Shown in pieces: positions 36,536-47,540 of a stretch of 64,000 bases of DNA. The notes below the pieces were generated by a model that saw only the letters and a list, made by a program, of their open reading frames with translations, was not told where the DNA came from and did not search any database. The stretch's first letter is position 1, and every line of letters starts with the position of its first letter. Source of the stretch: Rhynchosporium graminicola (taxonomy: Eukaryota > Ascomycota > Leotiomycetes > Helotiales > Ploettnerulaceae); the NCBI GenBank assembly GCA_900074885.1, contig FJUW01000029.1, forward strand, positions 339,969 to 403,968, in the 5' to 3' direction. Both the position numbers and the translations under genes were made by a program.

Positions 36536-36590
36536 GTCATAAAAGGGAGGCGAGATATGGATGAGAATGTAATGACGCGAATTTCTGGAG

Positions 36591-36640
36591 CGGGAACGGG
36601 AACGGGAACGGGGATGGGATGGGATGGATGGGGTTCACGG
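36591..36640 (+). repeat. (GGGAAC)n / GGGATG array
   Basis: Four GGGAAC-type hexamers followed by GGGAT units, 55 bp after the GPI-protein stop; G4-capable like the arrays at 29.4-29.9 kb. Confidence 0.8.
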
Positions 36641-37239
36641 ATTCAAGGTTCTGGGCAAAAACAGCGTGTGACAGGACTCGACCACTCTCGTTCATCTGAT
36701 CTCTTTCGCACGGAACGAATCGTTGCATTTCATTTGCATCGTACTCGATATCAAGGGGGAGCTTGGTCGGAAAAGTTGGAAGGGAAAACAGGACATGGAA
36801 AAACGGGATGGGATCATGCATTATATAATAAATCAAAATGGTAAAAGTTTTGCTGAGGCGAAACAATCGTACTTCGGTTCGGGAAGGGTGTGAATAGTGA
36901 TATTATCAAATGTATTCTCATTCACGTCAAATGTTGATCAACGACTCGTCATTTTAGCACCCCTAGATGTAAATCTCTGCCAGGCCCTTCATGTTCTAAT
37001 ATCTTGCGGCTTAAACATTAATAAAACAATCTTCAACCGGTATCCAGATCAAAAACAATCATCGAGAGTATCCAGCCAGGAATCTCTCTCTGTCTTTGCC
37101 TCTCGCCTCCAAGTCTCCATGCTGACACATCATAGCCACCCACCAGTCAACGAAACACATCGCCTCGCCTCGCCTCGCAACGCAACAGAATGGAATCTCA
37201 CGTTCCACGACCATCAAAACAAAAACCCGTTCTATCGTT

Positions 37240-37295
37240 CCTTCTATCTTTCTTTCTTTCTTTTCATTCATTCATTCTTTCTTTCTTTCTTTCGG
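37240..37295. repeat. (TTTC)n and (ATTC)n tetranucleotide repeats
   Basis: Two TTTC runs flank a short ATTC run. Confidence 0.85.
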
Positions 37296-39513
37296 TCGCA
37301 GGCAAGCTATCCATCCATCCACCCGGCTTGGTGAACCTTATCAGCCACGCACGCACGCGTTGAGAGATTCGGGTTTAGGTTTTTTTGCGGGTTTGAGTAA
37401 GTGAGTGGGTAAGTGGTAAGGAAGCGAGATGGGATTGAGTAGGGTCGAAGTGGATCGGATTGGATATCCGGTGGGTGGTATAGAAGGGAGATGGATAGGT
37501 GTGATGGTCGATGGGTGGTTGGTTTGATGGTGGATGGATGGGATGGATGGGATGATGGGATTTTTGATATGATGTGATGTGATGCGAGGGGAGTATGGAG
37601 ATGTAGATGTAGATAACGGGATGAGAGGAGATAAAGGAGAGAAAGGAGTAGGAGGTTGTAGGTGTGTAAGTAGAAGAATATGAATGGATGCATAGATGGT
37701 TGAACGTGTAGGGAATTATGATCTATTTACTTCCCTTTTGATGATCTTTGAAAAGAGCGGGCTAGCACTTATGGTCGACGATGTGAGGTGCTTCTCGAGC
37801 TTAGCAAGGGTAAAGGACTTTTTCCTATATATTACATGCCACTTAACTACTTAAGATGCCAAGCGAGTCATCAACTAACATCGCCCAATCCCTCCCTGGT
37901 CGGCATAATTTATGGTCAAGGCAACTCGCGTCAAGGGAAGGTCAGCTGTGAAGGAACTTCAGGGCGTACGTACTCCTACAGGCGCACTTCATAGACCGTG
38001 GCATCCAGTACCGCTCTTAAATCCCTTCAATGACTCTGCAGACAAAATACCCTGCGGACAGAGTGGGTAGAATATGTGGAGATCTCTCTCAAAAACAGTG
38101 CAAGAATAGAAGACGTTACCTATATAATCACGAAAATGTGGAACGGTTTGCGGGGACCCGGGGGAATCTCAGACCCACGACGATCGAGAAAGAAATTAAA
38201 CGGGATGGCGTCATTTTCCAAGACGGGGACCGGTTCCTGGAATAATGGGACTGTAACTCCGTAAGGAAAGAAAGAACGTGTTTTATTTTGTGGAGGGTCG
38301 ATGTGGAGTAAAGCGGATTGATTAGGCTCACCCAGGGTTCCGCTTTCGTAGGGGAGGTGTGGAGATGTGGAGATGAGGGGCGGGAAACGGGGGAGAGGAA
38401 GATGATGGCTCTGGGGCGAGCTTGATTTCTTTTCTATGTTTTTGGTTGTTTTCTGTTAATATTCACTTCAACGTGTTTGTGAAATCATGGATGCTTCTCA
38501 GTTCTTGATACAGATTACGACTATAATGAGGCAGAATTGCTGCACAATGAACATTTTCATGTTGAAGTCCTAGGTCCGATATAGGCAGGTGCACGTAGCA
38601 GCAGGGGAATCCGTGTTTTTGTTCAGAATTTTCCCTTTGGCGAATGTATCTGTCTTATTCGTTGCTAAATACTAGATGGAGGGCGTTTTTAAGCCTGCAT
38701 TATCTAACAATCCATACATAGATTCACTTTTACAGCTCTTCGATTATTGAAGGTAGAATTTATCTTCAACTTCTGAAGAATGCTGCTATCGAGGTACAAT
38801 GCAAGACATGTATGGAGAGGATGTAAAGATAGCTATGTATAAATAAAAGTTATTTTGTAGCACATAGACCGACCTTGATGGAACGGAAATATCGACTTTA
38901 TTTCAAGATGGGCGGACGGAGAATACAATTGTGAGAATCATAGTCTACCCCGTAGTTCTTCAGGCTACATATTCCTCTGAGTCCGAAAGCTCACCACTCC
39001 ATCCACATGCACATACTCTGTGAAATATATATGGCGAAGTCTCGTCAATGCCATTGCCAGCGGCTCATGTTTACTTGTTCGAATGCGGAAGCGAACCAAC
39101 CATAAATGCTGCAACACGAGAAGTGGGGGAGACTAAGGTAGAGTTTAGTGCGAGCTGAAGTCGTCGTCATCGTTTTGACTGATTGCTAATGTCATGTAAG
39201 CCATGTACTTTGTTCAACTCAGCCCTGTGCACTGTCGGTGCAGCGAATATACTGTATCATTGTGCTTCGCGAATCTTATATTTTGAGGAAATCAAGTTTT
39301 CTAATGTGCTGTTAAGGTTTCGTGACAGCGTCATACTCGAGACGTTAGGACGATCACAGCTCAACACAAAAATATCCAGACTGACAGTGCTTTGAATTTT
39401 AAGAAGATATAGTTCAAGGTGATTTGACATACCTTCTCATTTCACATGTCTTAAAGTGCACTTTAATGTCACTCTGACAGTTCGTGTTGGAGGAAGCTAA
39501 ACCATTTTTGCAG

Positions 39514-40815
39514 ATGGAGAACCTCCCCAACGAACTCCGTCGTTCCATCCTCCAGCACCTGCCCCTCAAAAATCTCAAAAACATCCGTCTCGTTTCTAAA
39601 CTATGGGCAGTCCTAGGACAAGAATACCTCTTTGCTCCCACTTACAGGACGCTCCCCCACCGCCCAGATACTCCCTACCTCCAGAACATATCACACCACA
39701 TATTCTATGCTCCCGTCATAAAAGCTATCTCCTTCAACCACGGCGAAGTAAACGAGTACTCCGGGCGTCACAACTCCTATTTCCTACAATATCTAATGGA
39801 ACCCGGGGAGCGGCTCACACAACAACATCTCACATGGGAGGCATATTCCCGCTTCAAGCAACTAACAGATAAATACCTACCAAGTTCGTGCGACGACGAA
39901 ATACTTACCGATATCTTTGCCCGCCTACCAAATCTGACAAGGCTATCGATTAGTTTGATGTATTGTCCATTTCCCGAAACGGATCCACAAATCCCAAATC
40001 TGCTAGCTGATATCTGGCGATTTCCTTCTACGCGCTTACTACCACGAGTAGCGACTGTAGAACGCATGTTTTCAATCACCAAGGCCATATCCGCCAATGC
40101 TCCCACTCTGCTCATTAAAACCCTCTCTCATGACCGTCTCCCGTTCGAATTCTTCTCCCAGAACCCCAAGAAAGTAGCGGTCATCGCATCAGCATTCACA
40201 AATCTGACATCATTGACCCTACACATGGATTACAGCGACTTACCGAACGATACACATTCCACCGCCGCTTTTGCCAATCTGTGTACATGTCTTCGTGCTG
40301 CTTCACTTCTCCAAACCCTCTCGTTAGCTTTCCAAGGCAGAAGGAAGATCAACATCGCGCCTCTCTTAGAGAATTTCGCAGACGACGAGTTCACATTCCA
40401 GTATCTCGAAATCTTGCAGTTCCAAGGCATGATCACGACTTCTGACTCTCTGAGCGATTGGCTGATCCGCCATAAAAAGAGCTTGAGAACCGTTATGTTG
40501 GGAGGAGAAGGTGTGAAAGCTGTGCGGCAACCCGCTAACGGCGGCATTTCCCTAGAAAGTGGCAGTTGGAAGGAATTGATCAAACGGTTAAGCGAAGAGC
40601 TTGAATCTGACACTCAAGCTGAGAAAGAGAATATGGGTCGATGTAAGATCTTTTTGCAGGGCGATTTGAGAGGCTTGGAGAGTGGGGAGAGCTGGATTTT
40701 GCCGAATAGGGTTGAGGCTACGGATTCTGTTAGTGTGCGACGGGAAGGAGAGACGGGGCTTATTGAGATGATGGTTGCGGAGATTGATCCTAACGGTATG
40801 CTGGCTGGAGTATAA
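39514..40815 (+). CDS. F-box protein, 433 aa
   Basis: A single exon from ATG 39514. Residues 2-45 form an F-box: M-E-N-L-P-N-E-L-R-R-S-I-L-Q-H-L-P-L-K-N-L-K-N, then R-L-V-S-K-L-W-A-V-L-G-Q-E-Y-L-F, with the hydrophobic spacing that contacts Skp1. The rest contains leucine-rich stretches (for example L-P-N-L-T-R-L-S-I-S-L, F-T-N-L-T-S-L-T-L-H-M, L-L-Q-T-L-S-L-A-F, L-E-I-L-Q-F-Q-G-M) of the degenerate LRR-like fold common in fungal F-box proteins. Such proteins are substrate adaptors of SCF ubiquitin ligases; this large lineage-variable fungal group mostly has unknown targets. The upstream GTG extension of ten codons is not used. No intron is needed. Confidence 0.9.
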   Translation: MENLPNELRRSILQHLPLKNLKNIRLVSKLWAVLGQEYLFAPTYRTLPHRPDTPYLQNISHHIFYAPVIKAISFNHGEVNEYSGRHNSYFLQYLMEPGERLTQQHLTWEAYSRFKQLTDKYLPSSCDDEILTDIFARLPNLTRLSISLMYCPFPETDPQIPNLLADIWRFPSTRLLPRVATVERMFSITKAISANAPTLLIKTLSHDRLPFEFFSQNPKKVAVIASAFTNLTSLTLHMDYSDLPNDTHSTAAFANLCTCLRAASLLQTLSLAFQGRRKINIAPLLENFADDEFTFQYLEILQFQGMITTSDSLSDWLIRHKKSLRTVMLGGEGVKAVRQPANGGISLESGSWKELIKRLSEELESDTQAEKENMGRCKIFLQGDLRGLESGESWILPNRVEATDSVSVRREGETGLIEMMVAEIDPNGMLAGV

Positions 40816-42550
40816 TAGGCCATGCATGTCTGATGGCCAGTCATTTGGAGGGTGGTGCGAATTTGAGGTAGATATGGAATGATGTTTTCCGTGGGCAGCG
40901 TGTTGACGTAAGCTCATATCCCGTTGATTTTGAGAGGCACGTAAGATATGATAAACGAGGCAATCCGGTCGAATAGCTTCACAAAGACATATCTCAGAAA
41001 TACCCCGCTGAGATACAGCCGAAAGCATTCAGGCTAAGATTGCAGCAGAATACCGTGCTTGTGTAAGTCAGGAATAGCAACCCGAGTCAGCGATCTCTTT
41101 CATTCTTCCGGATGGGTCACCACGTCAAGTGAAGTCAAAAGTATTGTGTGATTTTCAGGATTTTCCTTACTTGGCCGAAGGACATCAATTGAGCGTCCCC
41201 CACAATGCAGTTCCCTTGTGAGGGTCGTTTCAACCCATCAAACGCCATAACGCATCGCGGCTGACAATGTGCTTTGAGATACGATGAAGCCCCGTCCGAC
41301 ATGCTTTTTCATGTCGGGGTCAGACTCAGTCACTTCTATGATGGTACTGTCGTTGCGATCTGTTGTGACATCCTCAACAGCATAATTCTGTTCACAATGT
41401 TAACTGAAGGACCTTTCATCGATCGAAGACAAATTAATACCATGCGAGAGCTTCTGAAAGACACCATTGTTGTGGAGTCCTCTTGGATTCGATCCTAGCG
41501 ATAAGGTGGGTATCAGTACCGGCCAAGATGAAGTATTAATGTCGTCAAACACGCTCGGGACATATGATCGAGCCGCTTGAGAGTAGCACCTGGAGGAGAG
41601 AGAGAGGGCGAGAGAGTCCGAATGCTGCTCAAGGAAAGCAAGAGCTACAGCAGGTAGTCTTTGGTGCTTCTGATGAGGCTGTGTACGATTCAAGGTAGAG
41701 CATTGAAACAGGGAGAAGACTGGCCTTAGGTAGCCAGCACAGAATATTGCAAGCAAGGATGCACGCTAGGCTGCCATATGAATGCTCCAAGTGAATCGAG
41801 CCCAGGCTCAAGTACATTTTGGAGAATTCCAACACCTGCTTAGAGGTGAATCTGAGTCCAAGAAAGCCCTTGACATAGCAAATACAAGGATATGATTTCA
41901 TCCTAATCAAAGACATCACACTTCAATAAAAGCGAAATGGATATTGTGCAACTTTTCTACCAATTTCAGAAAACAATTGCTGTTTAAAAAGCTCACCCGG
42001 GTGCGAAAATACAGAAGTCATAAAACGATTCCAGAACTTTATTTGACTATTTTAATGATGTTACGAAAGTGCTGCCTTGTCACTTCTTGTTTGGAAACAT
42101 CACTAAATCTGACCACTTCTTTCTGACATCGTTGGCCATGACTTTTCCATGGTGTTGGCATCGTGTATTGTGTCAGGTTTCTTTTATCTTTTTGGAAGGT
42201 CAGCATTATATTCCAAGTAAGGCTCAAGTCCTCGAATGTTTCACAACAAGATTTCAGAGAATGATAAAGATGAAATCAGCCCATTTGAAATGGCTTGCTT
42301 CGTAAGATAGGGTAAGGAAAAATGAACCACGAGGGTGTGATAATAAGGCGTCAAGTCACTAGTGACAAATCAAAGCTTCTCCACCAAGTGTACCCTCGAT
42401 TTCCAGATATCCCCACAACGCTACCCACTCCTCTTGGCAGCATCAGTATCCTGCCCACATTGCCTCCCCCCTTTCCAAAACTCGCCTAAAAGTCAACATC
42501 GCCTACCACACCGCTTCCCTGACCCTTATCCTCCACCCAAGAAGCCAAAC
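40816..42550. other. Gene-free stretch between convergent genes
   Basis: 1.7 kb between the F-box protein stop and the stop of the metallopeptidase-SAP gene. Short frames only; plus-strand frames after 42362 are antisense to the neighbouring gene. No RNA gene or repeat recognised. Confidence 0.5.
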
Positions 42551-45500
42551 CTACAAAATTCCCTGTCTTTTCTTCACCGCCAAATACAAATCATCCATAA
42601 AGCCCCCAACCTTAACCTTCTTCTGCTCAGCAGGCTTATCGACCAACCTACCATCACTCCCCACCACCAAATCCGGTCTCAACTCCTTCAACAGCGCAAC
42701 CCTCTTCCTCTTATCCTCCTCCAACACCGTCTCCGGATCAACCTGCAAGTCAACATGTCTCTGTCGATCCGCTCGAACTTCCATCATGTCCTGATAACTA
42801 TCCATCATCTCAACAGCGGATGTAGCGCGTAGCATTTCTAGGTGAGGACGGAGTTTGTCGCGCGCGCCTGAGGGGTGCAGAATCTGAGTGAGTTCTTCGG
42901 CGTTTCTGTGGATCGAGGCGAGGTGTTCGGTTACCGTTGGGCGGGCTCGGCCGTGTGCGATGTCGTAGATGCGCTGGACATCTTCGGGGATGCGAAGGCG
43001 CTTGGCTGCTGGTTCATCGCTATTTTTTGACGCAAATGGATGGTCACCTGTAGAGCCGAGTCTGTGACCTAGACCTACCCCTCCGAAGCTGTCATCATTG
43101 ACAGTGTGAGACTTGTCAATAATAACTCCAGCTGGTATTCTAGGCTTATAGACAATGACTTCAGGCTCGGTATTTGCAATTCTTGCGTCAGGTGGGGATG
43201 TCCGAGTAATCTCCAGAGAGAGTGTCTCCCACGACGCTGGTTTGTAATACGCTAAGGGCTTGTCATCTTCCAGCGCAGTCTGGCGATCATTTCCAAAGTA
43301 CAAGTTCAGAGTAGCATCAGAAGGAAAGTGGCCGGCCGCAAGCAGGGCACCTTTCAACGCCAAAACCGAGCTGCCAGCAAGGACTGCATCCCAGGCATAC
43401 ACCTCGACAAGATCAATGGATCTTTGGATCTCGCCCTTAGAATCAAAGTCGATGTCACGTCTAGTCGCAAGACCATGGATGAGCTCTCTTTCGAAAGCAC
43501 CATGGCGTTCAATCCAGATTCGTCGGTTACCCCAGGTAGGTATATTGTGTATGCGGAAGAAGTCCAGGTACTGTGCGTCTGTCCATTTGACTAGGTCAAC
43601 ACGATCTATAAGACCAACTTTCTCGAAGTCTTTCTCTTCTGCCTCTAAATTGTGGTCTCGTGCAAAGAGCCGAAGAAACTTCGCCATTTTGTCTCTGACA
43701 CGTCGCTGAAGAGTGTCAAGGTGTCCGTTGTGAGGCAATTTTTCGGCTTTACATTTTCTTACCAAGTCTTCTCGGGTCCAGTCGTCGATGTACTTTATTG
43801 CGGCAAAATAGATATACAACAGTGCTTGATTGTTGCCTGCGAATAATTTCACGGCTTGCTTCAAGCAGAACTGGCGCATGCGCTCGATGAGAGCTCGATC
43901 TGCATCTTTCAAAAGATCGAGCCTTTGGTTCTGCTCGACGTAAGTAGCCGGTAGAGCTCGTCCGAAAGGAATGTGGCGTTCTGCACAGAATTGATGTGCA
44001 TCTTTGATTGTCGTCTTGGCGATGATTTCGGGTTGCTTGTTGGCTATCAGGGCTAGAATAGTTGCTGGTTTGTACTCTTCTTTGAGACCACCAAATAGAA
44101 AATCTCTGGGAGAATCTTTGTCGTACGTGGAATCTTCGTGTTCAAGAGAATCAAACCATTCGTAAAGCGGAATAGCTGTGTTATAATCAAACGCATCTTC
44201 CCTTGTGTGGTGGTGATCATGTGGTCGAGTTTGGTGGTGGTCCCTGGCTTTGAAGTCTCCTGGTTTTGGTCTATACTCTATCTGGATTCTCTTGACAGCC
44301 TTCAGATCAGTTTGTCCGGAAGTAAATAGATCGAGAGGAATGACGCCGTCATCGATTGGTCGAACTTCTTCATCGTCTGGAACTCCTTTGGTAAAAGTAT
44401 TGGTCTGGGCAGATACTCTAGGAACAGAGCTATTATTTCTGAACACACCAGGGTTGGTGGATGAGATTTCGTACATGGCATATTTCTTCTCTGCCTCCGT
44501 CAAGGTATTGAATTGTTCGTCGCTCCTAGTCCGTCGATCAGCAAAAGCAGTCTTCCATACCACTTTCTGTTCGTTGTTGAAATCCGTGACGGTCCACTCG
44601 CGTATATTCGCTGTCGCTGGTCGTTCTCCATCCTCGTAAGGTCCCAAGATGGAACTGTCAGGTGAAACGAGCACCTTCACGACGTCCTCTTCAGGCTGGA
44701 AGATAGCAGTAGCTTTGACCACAAAATCAGGACGCCTAGGATCGAGCTGGTCCCATGACTCTTGGGAGAGGATTCTTAGCATGTATGGAATAGACATAGA
44801 ATGATCCGTGCGATATAGTTCAGTGGTAGACATTTTTGGTACTCTTTCCCAATATAACGCGCGCGTGAAGTCGGTCGGGATTTGCTTGCCGCATTCGAAA
44901 GGATTCTTGCCTCTAAAGATGCTGGCGATGAAACAGCATCCTAGTTCTGAAATGCTGTAGTCCTCGACGTAAGGCTCTTTGCCATTTATATCGTAGGATA
45001 TAGATCGGAAATCTTGCTACGGTAATGTAAGCGCAAGATTCACAGCATATTAAACTATCTCATGCCGGTGTACTAACATGCCAAACAATATGTCCGATCT
45101 CGTGCGTCATTGTGATTGCGGCAAGGAACGTTGCGCGAAGATGCTCCTCACTTGTGCTTGAGTATCTCTTCAAAGCATCCACGTACTCCCGCATGATTCC
45201 TACCCTCAGCCTTCGACGATCAACACCCCGAGCTGCCAACTCTTTGTCTGACCGGATGATATCGTCTCTCAGTAGATCTTTCCAAGGGCGTGGTCCCCAC
45301 TTCTCATCTGTGACAAGTCTGGTCACTCCTAGCCATTTGTTATCCGTGGCTATCGTGTCATTCAATTCCCATGTAACATAGCTAGCGATTGTATTGAGCT
45401 CGTCTCTGGTATTCTGCTGATCTTCTTTGTCCCAGTCCTTTAGGTCCACCTGGTAGTCATTCGGTCCCTTGCGACTTTTTCCGTTGAGAGAACTGTGTAC

Positions 45501-45817
45501 TCTGTCGGGGGGGACAAAGGAGCAGAGGTAAGGCAAGCCGACTTGGATAAGATTTGAAGCAAGCTGCATGCTTGGGAGAAGCAGATTGTAGTCCTCGTCG
45601 CTCACAGATTCCCAACATTCTGGTGAGAAGAATTTGTGGAGAGGGTAGGAAGTAGTTTCCTGTAGGTTGCTCGGTCTCACAGGTCCAAAATCTGCAGATC
45701 GTCAGTGTTCAATCTGCGAATACCCTAGGATGACGACCAACTTTGGGCTTCGGCAAGAATCAAATCAATGGTATCCCAAGGTTTTGGCACCTTTCGTGTC
45801 TGTTCAAATGGTGCCAT
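42551..45817 (-). CDS. HExxH metallopeptidase-like / SAP-domain-like fusion protein, 1051 aa
   Basis: Exons are 45742..45817, 45078..45691 and 42551..45016; the introns are 50 and 61 bp with GT-AG ends and matching phases. The second junction falls directly after H-E-I-G-H-I-V-W-H, and the third exon is open from 45016 to the stop, so this is one gene although an internal Met (44833) mimics a separate start. HEIGH lies at residues 222-226, H230 is a further His, and E254 in D-Y-S-I-S-E-L-G is a candidate gluzincin-like third zinc ligand. The C-terminal half has SAP-like helix-extended-loop-helix motifs: W-T-R-E-D-L-V-R-K-C-K-A-E-K-L-P-H-N-G-H-L-D-T at about 643-665 and a weaker one at 708-742. 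SAP motifs usually bind DNA or chromatin. No signal peptide. I do not recognise the family as a whole; protease activity is inferred from the motif only. Confidence 0.8.
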
Positions 45818-47540
45818 TACAATTGTACGAGCATGCGATAGCTGTTCTGTGAGTAAACGAGCTGCATTAAATCCACATCTGTGAGATCTTGAAAGAAAGA
45901 CAACGAACCTATCTGTCTTGTTTATTGAGAATGATATCGGTCCTGTTTCTCAGCATTCCGATACATTTCTTGGCACTTCCAATCTAAATAGGCATTGGAA
46001 TGTCAAGTACTCAAGACGGGTTAGCGAACATTCCGAAGACCTGTCGCGTAATTTTGGGATTTTTCTGCCACCATGTCGTCAAATGGAAGTTGTAGCTGAA
46101 CGATGAGAACAGAGCATGTTGTTCCGAGCACATAATCTTTCTCTAGTCATAGTTATGTTCAAATCAAAGGAATGTGGGTACGTTGAGAATCTAAGAGAAA
46201 ACGTTGATTTGCAGCTACAAAGCTTTAACTAAACATCCGCGTGAATGAGATTGAATCAACGAGTACAATTTTCGGCGTAGAAAAATTCCACGCCACCACA
46301 ATGAGAAGCAGCTACCAGTCCTCAAGGTAAGTTACGATCTTCATTGAGTGACCCACCCATTGGGTGAAATAACACCAAGGCGAGCTATATAGAACATTCG
46401 TGTTTATTGGTACCCGGCAGCTGGATGACGCAATGGTGACCTACTTGTGAAATGTAATGCAGTGTAATTATCGGTATATGGCATCGTTATCTAAGCTTGC
46501 TATAGCTTCTTGGTCATATCCATAAAGGTTTCAGCATCCGGGAGTAAAGGATTCGCAAGAAACGAGATCTCTTAAACCATCTCATCTGCCAACTTTCATT
46601 ACAATGTTGCACCGTCCGTACTTAATTATCCTCAGTGCGAGTACGGCGTATCCTTCGACGTCGCTGCGGTTAAACAGCTCAATCTATCGAGACCCGAGAG
46701 ACCCTGAAGTGGTCTTCGTGAGGATGAACATCTCCGCTTGAGCGAAGATCGTGACCTTCTACGAACATTTCAGGCTTGGCGGCTGGCTAATAGCAGACTG
46801 GAATAGCTACATCTTGGAATAAAGCGGTAAAAAATCAAGCTGACCCGGTTTCGTCTGTAATACAGATGAGATCATTGAATAGAGTTAAAAACCTGTGGCT
46901 CAGCCATTATTGGCATGTACTGCTGCTAAAATATCAGATAACGCGAACACCTTATTGATAACTGACCGGAACAGTTGAAAATGTTGACTCCACCAGTGAC
47001 TCTGTAAATTGCACAAAGATCATTCATCGAACGGGAGGATATGCGGAAATCCACGTTAGGCCCATTTTATGCATAGTTTTGTGCACCACCAGTCATGTCA
47101 ATGGATCAGACTCGAATCGCCCTGAATAAAGTTGAATCTTATACCTCAACCTCACACTTAAGTCCAATCTGCCACCATCGACAACCTCTCTCAGTACCAA
47201 TCAGACAACCTCACATTGCACTGATGCATGGTCTGCACAATCATGGATGTGGACGTGGAGTATGACCTCAGCAAAAGGTAGGTAGGTAAAGTAAGGTAAG
47301 GTAAAGTAGGTCTGTCGCTGCTTCTGCTTCACGAAGACTTTCTGTAGGTGTTCGCGTGTTCTAATAACTACCTGTTTATCTCTCTTGTCTACCTGCCTGT
47401 ACCGTCAAGTTGTTGGACGGCGGACGGTCACATGTAGCCCTGTCTGCTGTCGTACCAATATTTCCGCTCACTTGATTCAAGTACAATTTCACTTCATTCC
47501 AATCCCCACCCTTGAAAACAATCCGCGGAAAACTGGTGAC
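45818..47540. other. Gene-free stretch of 1.7 kb
   Basis: Between the metallopeptidase-SAP gene and the MFS pseudogene. No credible coding frame. A weak tRNA-like fold on the minus strand at 47098-47181 is discussed in the findings, and a short TAGGTAAAGTAAGG repeat lies near 47277-47310. Confidence 0.5.

Larger units (their letters stand above)
36536..39513. other. Gene-free stretch of 3 kb
   Basis: Holds a G-rich array at 36591-36640, TTTC/ATTC arrays near 37240-37295, and GGATG-rich DNA near 37500-37580. Open frames are short and repeat-derived. No RNA gene seen. Confidence 0.5.

Noticed and set aside
42362..42832. 156-codon plus-strand open frame
   Set aside because: Overlaps the 3' end of the metallopeptidase-SAP gene in antisense and has shadow-like composition.
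42551..44833. Separate 760-aa gene starting at the Met at 44833
   Set aside because: The frame is open further upstream to 45016 and joins the metallopeptidase exons through a good intron, so a single gene is more likely.
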